Source: Thamnaconus septentrionalis | Lineage: Eukaryota; Chordata; Actinopteri; Tetraodontiformes; Monacanthidae | Assembly: GCA_009823395.1 (NCBI GenBank) | Contig: CM020506.1 | Span: 7,840,001 to 7,904,000, forward strand | Direction: 5' to 3' | DNA length: 64,000 nt | Shown: piece by piece, positions 14,001 to 64,000 of the stretch | Layout of the letters: the number at the start of each line of letters is the position of its first letter | How positions within the stretch are numbered: the first letter of the stretch is position 1 | Translations under genes and position numbers: made by a program | The notes under the pieces: model-generated | Database searches by the model: none | What the model was told of the DNA's origin: nothing | Seen by the model: the letters and a program-made list of their open reading frames with translations, nothing else

Positions 14001-14161
14001 TGTGCAAATCTCACTCTCCTCTGGTGTGTCGGCTTAATTTATCGCCAGGTATTCCGCACATTCCTCCTTTTTTCCTCCCTCCATTAATCCAATCAGACAG
14101 ATAAGAGGACCTTTCTCTCTCTGAACCTATATATCTCTTTCTCTCTCTCGCTGTCTTTCAG

Positions 14162-56552
<42,391 letters not shown>

Positions 56553-57256
56553 GAAGGCGTGCCGAGCTGCTTTCCGCCCACTCAGCCATCAGCCTTTATT
56601 TTTTTCTCACACATTCAGACCTCCATCACTTGGAGCCTTTGTGTCGTCGGGCCTTTTGCTTTGTCTTTCTTACATTATGGCTTCAACTCGTGCTTTCAAG
56701 GCCTCAGTGAGTCTTTTTACACACACTCTCACTGCCCTTTGACCTCAGAGCTTCACGTTAACAATCACCTCAGGAGTCGAAATTAGCTTTCAGATGTTTT
56801 TCTTTCTCTCTCTTAAATTCTTATTAATTGGGTTAAGTCACTGTTGGTTCTTATGAGTCCAAACGTAACTTTTTGGTAGAATTATTCAAAGTGTGTGGCA
56901 AAAATAGCCGCTTTGTGCATTCCATTTAGTAGAGTTATTGTTAAATACTAGTTAAAGAGGAATAATTCCTCCTCCTCCTCCTTCTATCAGACCAACAGAA
57001 AATGATTTGTCTTCCATCATCTGATGGCACCTCGCTACAAAATTTTGGGACGGGAGGTTAACTTCTGCATCGGTCAACTATTTTATTTTTTATCATCATT
57101 ATTATTACTTCTTTATTCAGACCATTAATCCGATCCATTAACCCATCTGAGGCCTCACCTGTGTCTCGGGCAGCCAGATGAAGAACCAGTGCTGTGAATT
57201 TTGTTCATCTAGTCCAGATGAAGGGAAGCTGTGCAGAACCATGTGATTTTATAACA

Positions 57257-57262
57257 AATAAA
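57257..57262 (+). terminator. Candidate proximal poly(A) signal of suclg2
   Basis: This is a canonical AATAAA about 705 nt after the stop codon. It is followed by a T-rich run at 57268-57275, which would suit a downstream element. Confidence 0.5.
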
Positions 57263-57342
57263 TGCTTCTTTTTTTAATACATCACAACCTTATTGCATAA
57301 AACCATGTTGCCAGATCAAAATACTCAGATGCCTTTGTGTAA

Positions 57343-57348
57343 AATAAA
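57343..57348 (+). terminator. Candidate distal poly(A) signal of suclg2
   Basis: A second AATAAA lies 86 nt after the first. Either or both may be used; sequence alone cannot decide. Confidence 0.45.
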
Positions 57349-57944
57349 TGTACATGATAAGATACATGCAGTGTAAAAACTGTATATAATTTCAGTGATT
57401 AAACAAAAATATTCTGTTTTGAAGAGCTGTCTGTAATTAGTCTCCTTTGAACACACTTGAGTCTTGAGTCTTTAAAACAAGCTGCTCACTAATGAGGACC
57501 AAGAAAACTGATCTGCTCTGTGATTGTGTGTGTGGTGCAGTCGTTAGTGGTGTGACTCCCCACTCAGAAGGTGGATCTGCAGGAGCGGGTTCCTCACCTC
57601 CGTGAGGTGTGCCTGGCGCTGGAGTCAGATACCGTTCGCTCCCTCGTCAAACTGGAGTTTGACTCCCGTCATCCACATCAGAGACTCTGCCGTCCTTCAG
57701 CGCCACCTGCGGTGTTGACGGAGACCTCCTCCTGTCAGAGGAACCAACCGCCTGCCTGATAGATTATCTGTCAGTCCGTCTGAGAGGAGGCCCAGGCTGG
57801 CAGGATGAACTGCAGCGGAGCACAGCACCGTCCCGCTCCTCAAACTGCAGCTCTGCCCCCTGCTGTCCAGGAGGAGGAGGACAGGACAGAGTCCACTCTG
57901 GACGTAAGTAGGAAATGAAACACTCCAATAATGATAATAATAAG

Positions 57945-58230
57945 TCAAGTCAGAGTTTATTTTTGAGCACTTTTAACACAACGTCAGTCGAACAAAGTAT
58001 TGTACGGTTAATTAGAAATATATTAGATAGAATAGATTAAAAAAGGCATAATCATATACAAATACAACAATAAATAATAATAAATACAGCAAAGTAGTAA
58101 AGCAAGGAATACTAAAAGCGCAATTTAAGGACAACATTTGAAAAAGGACAAAATAAACAGATAAAAATTACAATAAATAGAAAGAGCCAGGATCACTCGC
58201 CTAGCAGGGACTGCTAACATAAAAACATAT
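57945..58230 (-). mobile_element. Decayed LINE/SINE tail remnant
   Basis: AGTTTATTTTTGAGCACTTT, then TAACACAACGTCAGTCGAAC and CAAAGTATTG, followed by long A-rich sequence. This matches the minus-strand layout of the common fish repeat end (GTTTATTTATATAGCAC, then AAAGTGCTTTAC). It is heavily decayed and the ends are approximate. Confidence 0.5.
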
Positions 58231-59689
58231 TAGGAATAAATCTCAGCGGCGTGTGTCTAATATTCCAGGCACTTTCAAATCTTTATTTGTCCTCCTGGAC
58301 TCTAGGGGAGCAGTTTCACATTATTAGTCATTCTGACTACTCTTTCAGATCTGCAGCTCACACTGGTGTTGGTTTGCTTTCTGTTTGCCCTGGGAACAGG
58401 GATAAAAGGTGATTACAGAGTGGCGGAGCTTGGATTGGAGTGTCGTCACTAACCAGGAAGATGTATCGGTACCCTTTGTGACATCATCAAAAGCTAATTT
58501 CCATAATTTAGCATTTCAGCACCGGAAAAAAGGTTATGAATGGAAGGTTTGTATTTCTCTTCATGTCTGCTGTCTGCACTGACAGGCTGCAGGCCTGGCG
58601 TGTTGTCAGGACACATTTATAAGTGGACTTTTTTTCCCCCCAGCAATATGGGACCATTAAAACCACAAACCTTGACACAACTATAAAATCAAATTAAGCA
58701 CAATAGTTGACCAACTGCTGTATTATATTTAAGTCCCTGGAGTCATCCCAAAGACAGACGGACGGACGGCGACTCAGGTCTGTGCCTCCTCCAGGCGGCC
58801 GGGCCGGGCCGAGCCGAGCCGTAGAAATGGGCTGAAGGGTTCGATAATTGCCTTATTTCATGCTCTTCCTTCCGAGTGTCAGAAATATCCCCGCTGATGG
58901 ATTGGACGGAGGAATTTAAGGCTTGTTAAGGGGGGGAAGGGGGGGGCTTCTCGGGCCCCCGCTCCCCGATATTGTTTAATTCAGTGTCAAGCCGGAGGTC
59001 ACGACGAAATGTGCACACTGATTTACTGGGCGAAATTAGTGCCGCTCCGTCATATAAATATAGATGAGGGAGGGGAAGAAGCTTTGGAGGTCAGTCTGAA
59101 GACGTCTGTCCTGGAGCTCGGCTGCTTTTAACTGGGCTAATACCTCCGGAAGCGACGGAGGAGGGCGGTGTTAGTGTTGGTGTTGTGTTAAAAACATCAA
59201 TTTGTTTGAACTGCCCCTTGAATTAGTCAGAATTATGATGCCACAGCAGTTTCCATTTTACCGCCCGGGCAGGCGGGCCGTTCACTTTATTTGTCTGTGC
59301 AAATTTCACACCCTCCAATCCCTCCCCCCCCCCTTTTCTTCCAGCGTGGCAATATCACAGCAGTCGTTCTCTCTCTCTCTTTCATGAGGGGTTTGAATTG
59401 ATGTCAAAGCTGTAATTGCCACTTTACAAAAAGCCGCCTTCCCTGTTTAGCAGCGCAACAAGAGAGCCGGCGTGCAGGGAAGAGCGCCTCCTCTCAGACA
59501 ACAGGGTCAAGGCCACGTCCGGGGGAAGTATTGGATATTTATTGAGTCTCTGCCTGGGAAGCGACGCCTATGAACATATTAGTTCATCATAAAGTAATAG
59601 TGGAGGGGAGGGGGTGGGAGGTAGGTGGGGGGGCCGCCTACCGCCATTTCAGCTCCATCTTCAAGGCCCTCACTTTACCCACAGTGCAC

Positions 59690-60219
59690 TAGTGTAGCAG
59701 TACTTGAGATTGGTCTTGGTCTCCAGACCACTTTCTAAGGGTCTCGTCTCGGACTTGGAGGCATTTTCACTCGGCCTTGTCTCAGTCTCGGACTGGGAAG
59801 ACTCAGGATTTTTGATCACTGCCGGTCAAGACTCAGCCAACACTGCAATGACACGATAATAACAGAAAATAATCCGGCTGCTGCTGTTTTACGCTCTGTT
59901 TGTGACGCCCAGAGTGACACAGCTTCTTATTCCTAGTTTATTTATTTTTTGATTTTATGAAGAAAAGTAGTTTTTTTGAAAATGGTCCAAAATAGTTGGC
60001 AAAGCAGCAAAATGTCAAAGACAATTATTGAAAGACACCTTGCTGAAAAGAGATGTTGCTGTTCCATTTAGAAGCAAACTTGAATTTAAAAAAGACACTG
60101 GTCATTTTTTTCTGTTTTGTTGTTATTTTTCTTTGATATAAAAAGTCTCGGACTTGTCTTGGTCTCGATACTCTCAATATTGTCTTGGTTTCGGTTGGCG
60201 CGGTTCTGACTACAGCATT
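59690..60219. mobile_element. 530-bp retroposon-like element with 18-bp target duplications
   Basis: ACTTTACCCACAGTGCAC at 59672-59689 is repeated as ACTTTGCCCACAGTGCAC at 60220-60237, with one mismatch. The element starts TAGTGTAGCAGTACTTGAG and carries clusters of TCTCGGACTTG and CTTGGTCTCG words near both ends, with an A+T-rich middle. The TCTTGGTCTCGG-type repeat is common in teleosts. The long duplications suggest target-primed reverse transcription rather than cut-and-paste. No open frame was recognised, so it would be non-autonomous. Confidence 0.8.
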
Positions 60220-62822
60220 ACTTTGCCCACAGTGCACCTCTGCATGCAGGAGAGAGTGTATGAGACTGTCAGGTCGCTGACACCTACTTCCTTGTGGGAC
60301 TTGTGAACATGTGTTGTTGTGTTAGTTCTTCAGAGCCTTAAATAAGAGACAGGAAGCACTTTGCTTCCTCCACACCTTCAGGATCCATCAGCGTCTGGCT
60401 TTTTTCTCTTTTTCCCGCCTGTCTTTTTCTCATCAAAGAAATATAAAATGAAAGGAGAAAGCGCAACCGCCCGTATTGTTTTAGCTCACGGCATTGAGTG
60501 AAATTACACCCACGTTGGCAGCTTTCTCACGAAGAAGAGGCGGCAGAGTATGAGAGGGGAAAAGAGGGGAAAAACACGCGAGCAGCGGTTGTTGCTGCGC
60601 CGCCGTCCTGCTCATCACAGGTTTGGCCTTGGCGCGCTGACGGGCGGTGAGGAAGAGAAAAAAAAATCCATTTCCTACCTGAAATGAATGTCAGTGAGTT
60701 CGCAGCGAAGGACTTAACAATCGATGCGAATTATCCCGGCAGTCTGGAGAAACTGAGCATTAAAGATGCAATCAGCAGCATGAGCCGAGTGTGACAGCCG
60801 CTTTCACAAGAACATGTGTGTGTGTGTGTGTGTGTGTTTATATGGTTGTATTTCAGCAGCAGAGAGAGCCAAAGTTTGAAGTCATGTTTGGAGGGCGGTC
60901 GTAATGTTGTTGATGATCCAGAGACCCTGAAACCCTCTCACGTTGAAATTCTCTGCAAGTTTACTTAAAACTGATGTGCCGCCATATTGCCAGTCTGGTA
61001 TCCAGTTCTTATAATACATCCATGGTTGTTGCACATTGGCAGCTGCAACACAGTCAGTTCTATCAGACCTGGACGACGTTTTCGCATTAAAGTAAAGAGC
61101 GAAGAACAAACTGCCGTATCACCTTTTTCTCTGTTTTCACTTTCCGCTGAGTTATCCCTTAGGTTTAAAGTTACAGTCTTCTTACCCACAATGTCATTTT
61201 AATTTATTTTAATTTGTATCAGCACATTTAGCTGACCATGTCATTGTATTTTTTTGCTTCTTGCGTTTTGACCAAACTATTTACCTATTTAACTCTTGTT
61301 ATTTCTGCTGCGACCACACGCTGCTTGTCTTCCCTTCCTGCCATCTGCGGGACCAAAAATAAAAGTGTGACACCTTCTTGGGAGGAGGGCCAAGGATGCA
61401 GGCAGGAAATTGAGGAAGACACTTCCTCTGGATCGGCAGTGGTTGTTCCCCCCCCGCCCCCCTCCCATGACGTCGGGGTGAAGGTGACTTTGGTGGCTGG
61501 CGACTGTAAGTGCTGGCGACGACTCGCCTGCTTTATTGTCTCCCGCTCGTGCGTCTCCTTCTCTCCCACCCGAGAGGAAAAGTGGCCCGTCACCTGTGAT
61601 CTCGACGCCCTGTTTGCCGCCGTTAACAGCTCACAGTCGCACCAGCTCGCCGTGAAGTGGCGCCGCTTTGGAAGCACGAGCTCCAGAGTAAACTGCCGTC
61701 AGGGTTCAGCCCCCCGGTCGGCGCAACATTTTCTTTTAGTATTTCTGTGGAGAGGAAAAATAAACAGTCGGGGTTCCAAAAACTTCTCAAACTGTGTCTG
61801 CCCCACGGAGTTAAAATCACACGGCAGCGGTAACGGCGTGGACGGAGCCACTGAGCCCAGGGCTCGTTGTTGTGAATAGTTTCTCACCTGCAGCGGTTTT
61901 GCTGAGCTGACAGGCTGGTGGAGTTCACAGCGAAGCACACACACACTGACCGTGTCGCACAACTGCCCACAGCTTCCCTCTTCCTCTTTTTCCCACAATC
62001 CTCAACTTCCAGTGCAGGATCTTGCACATCCATCAATCAAAGCAGGCTGTTGCAAGTTTGAAATGTGCCTCAGTTTTTGTTTTTTGTCCTTATTTTCTTT
62101 TTCTTGAGGTAATTATGCCCATTTTCTGTCTTATTGATGCTGCTGATGCTGCTCTCCAGTTGGAAGCAAGTCAAACATTGCGTCCAGGTCTTTTTGTTTT
62201 AAGATCAAGGTGATATTTCTTCATAAAACGTCAAGTTTTCATTTGTTTTAGCAAGTACTCTCTGAAGTGGAGCAAGCAAAGGTGATGTTAAAAAAAAAAG
62301 TAACCTGTGCATAATGAGACCTTGAAAAGAACATTTTGCAACCCTCTGCAAAAAGAAAATGTGCCCGTCGGCCGTTTCTGTCCACTAGTCTGGAAACGAG
62401 GTTGTTCCTTGGTCAGGAGCTCGTGCTTGGCACTGGTTGCCAGGTTGAAAATAATAATAATCATAATCATCAGCATTATCATAAAAACAGTAGAACTAAG
62501 ACGCACAAATGCATACACAGACCACTGTAAAACTGCTTTTCCTGCATGTTTCCACTCAATGAAGGAGTATTTTCCATTAATTTTCTTCCAGTCATGCCTT
62601 GCATGACTCAGGGTCGTGACCTCTGCATCCTTTTTGCCACTGTCCGTGTTGAGCGTGCAGCTGCGGACGGAGACGCAGGTTGCAGCCGTCTGCCGTGAAA
62701 AGTCAGCTGCATTCCAACAATGTTTCCAGCTCGCTTATAAAACCTTGTAAAATCCTCCATCACATGGGTCAATAGAGGGCAATGGGAGAAGAATAAATAC
62801 CCACAAGCCTCTTCTTCAGCCT

Positions 62823-62825
<3 letters not shown>

Positions 62826-62860
<35 letters not shown>
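62826..62860. repeat. (CA)n microsatellite
   Basis: A perfect run of about 35 bp. Confidence 0.95.
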
Positions 62861-62864
<4 letters not shown>

Positions 62865-64000
62865 CACTCTTCTGATTGCCTGTTAGAGTCTCAGCCACCT
62901 CGGCGACTGCAACCTTTGGCCAGCAAGACTTTCCTCCTCTTTTCTCCTTTTTCCTTTCTCCCGCAGTCGTGTCAGATACGCCGACACTAATGAATGCACG
63001 ATGACGGCGGTTAGCGAGCCGAGCCGCCGTCCTGCCTCTGCACATTTCGCCGCGGGTCACTTCTGCCCGCAGAGGAGGAGAGAAACAGCGGAAACACAAA
63101 CAGGTGCGGGTCACAAACCCATTTCCTCCGCCGGATTAAAGAGGCGCCTCAGATGCCGGACGGCTTATTGAGTGCCATTCTCAGGGCTCCTCATGCAAAT
63201 GGAGGTGTGATTGGGGGTCGCTGTTCACTACACCTCCAGACGGTCGAGTCGGCTGCCAGACACACAAACCTGCCAGTTTGTCTTCCATAAATTTACAAAT
63301 GAAGATGAAGAGATTTGATGCGCTTCCTGCCACAGTGTGAATCTTGCATCACTGTATCGGATTTTAGATGTTAAAAGAACTAATGGGACGTCAGATTTCA
63401 CGAAAGATTATAATCAGTATCTTGTCTAAAGTGTTTTTCCACGTTGGAGATTCAGACAAGTGGAATATCAGCTTTCGGCATCATCTTCAGCTGGAAGGGT
63501 CGCTGTAAACAGAGGGCTAAATGTGCTGCAGGTTTCTGGGGATAATTAATCATGCAAGGCTGCTCCACTGGAGTCTGCAGTGCTTTAATATTAAAAGAAG
63601 GATTTGAAAATGATTGTAATATGGAAGATCAGTATCGGACCCTTTATATTTATTTAACTTATTTAATTATTTGATTTGATATAATTCATCATAAGTATTA
63701 AAATAAAATCATTGTCTGATCACCAAAGCAATTGGGGGAAAACATGCAGGTGTTCAACCTAAATGTTCCACTTTTATTTCTGAATTTTTCTTGTCTTTAT
63801 CTTTGATTGGTGCATAAATGAGTGAGTAGTAATAATATCAGCAGAAGACCTGAACATCTGGATCAAAACGTGGTGGACAAGTTCCTGCACGGCGACGACA
63901 TGGTCTGATCTTGGATCACCGCCTGAGCGGCTCCATGAGGAGGTGACATAAAGTTTGAGTGAGTTGAACTTAAAGGAGCAGACTGAGTCATTGTCAAATT

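Larger units (their letters stand above)
154..14161 (+). other. Probable interior of suclg2 intron 2; no confident gene
   Basis: I searched this stretch for the expected second coding exon of suclg2 (a RRWLNLQEYQSKK-like segment) and did not find it. It holds fragments of tRNA-like SINEs (519-625, 1990-2262, 7318-7390), simple repeats and homopolymers (2264-2333, 8115-8140, 10947-10970, 13965-13999), and decayed repeat-like sequence around 640-890. Short open frames on both strands lack recognisable domains. Assignment as intron depends on exon 3 at 14162 having no upstream partner here. Confidence 0.6.
56553..57365 (+). other. suclg2: suclg2 3' untranslated region (approximate end)
   Basis: Non-coding sequence follows the stop codon without an obvious splice donor. 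Two canonical AATAAA signals lie at 57257-57262 and 57343-57348. Cleavage 15-25 nt after either would end the transcript near 57.28 or 57.37 kb. The end position is inferred from these signals only. Confidence 0.6.
57366..64000 (+). other. Downstream intergenic region; no confident gene
   Basis: After the suclg2 poly(A) signals I see no recognisable exon, RNA gene or promoter. It holds a LINE-like A+T-rich remnant (57945-58230), a retroposon with 18-bp target duplications (59690-60219), a short TG run near 60814 and a CA repeat at 62826. Blocks at 58830-59090 and 59200-59580 look like non-repetitive conserved-type DNA. Short frames (57571-57759, 60684-60794, 63845-63908) are noted but unsupported. 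Confidence 0.6.

Noticed and set aside
1..14161. Search for suclg2 coding exon 2 and the promoter
   Set aside because: No segment resembling LNLQEYQSKKLM or VQRFFVADT was seen in any frame, and the left-edge frame at 2-153 ends in a phase that cannot join exon 3.
57571..57759. Leu/Arg-rich 62-codon frame just after suclg2
   Set aside because: It begins plausibly (MDLQERVPHLREVCLALESD), but the preceding GTGGTGCAGTCGTTAGTGG suggests a decayed tRNA-headed repeat. There is no splice or homology support.
61238..61879. 213-codon open frame on the + strand downstream of suclg2
   Set aside because: Cys- and Ser-rich without pattern, overlapped by open frames on the opposite strand in the same G+C-rich DNA, and no domain recognised. 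A gene cannot be excluded but is not supported.

Overview
The window looks like vertebrate nuclear DNA, most likely from a ray-finned (teleost) fish. The evidence is a spliced gene with short exons and GT-AG introns, very many long (CA/TG)n microsatellites, and scattered remains of teleost-type non-LTR retrotransposon tails, tRNA-derived SINEs and small inverted-repeat elements. I see nothing prokaryotic or viral. No species assignment is possible by eye.

The only gene I can identify with confidence is suclg2, on the + strand. It encodes the GDP-forming beta subunit of mitochondrial succinyl-CoA ligase. Nine exons are present: 14162-14261, 15336-15426, 16896-17048, 19196-19285, 19841-19937, 22995-23156, 25000-25142, 50352-50472 and 56440-56552 (stop codon). 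They join in consistent phase and give 1070 coding bases. By comparison with the 432-residue mammalian protein this is about residue 77 to the C-terminus, exons 3-11 of 11. The mitochondrial targeting exon and the next coding exon were not found. Bases 1-14161 are therefore probably the inside of a large second intron, with the promoter upstream of the window. The 3' UTR runs to about 57.26-57.37 kb, where there are two AATAAA signals.

Layout: 1-14 kb is intron with SINE fragments. 14-25 kb is the compact exon cluster encoding the ATP-grasp part and the start of the ligase part. 25.1-50.4 kb is one 25-kb intron holding repeats, blocks that look like non-coding regulatory DNA, and one unexplained 45-codon terminal-exon-like frame at 36.3 kb with its own poly(A) signal. 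50.5-56.4 kb is the last intron, with long TG tracts and a (CCTG)15 tract. 57.4-64 kb is downstream intergenic DNA with a well-delimited retroposon at 59690-60219.

The observations most worth a second look are: (i) a 121-bp TG tract that begins 16 nt after a suclg2 5' splice site, followed in the same intron by a phase-compatible candidate alternative terminal exon (20724-20800); (ii) the terminal-exon-like frame at 36296-36433; (iii) mobile elements with clear target-site duplications or terminal inverted repeats. I found no convincing new multi-gene system.
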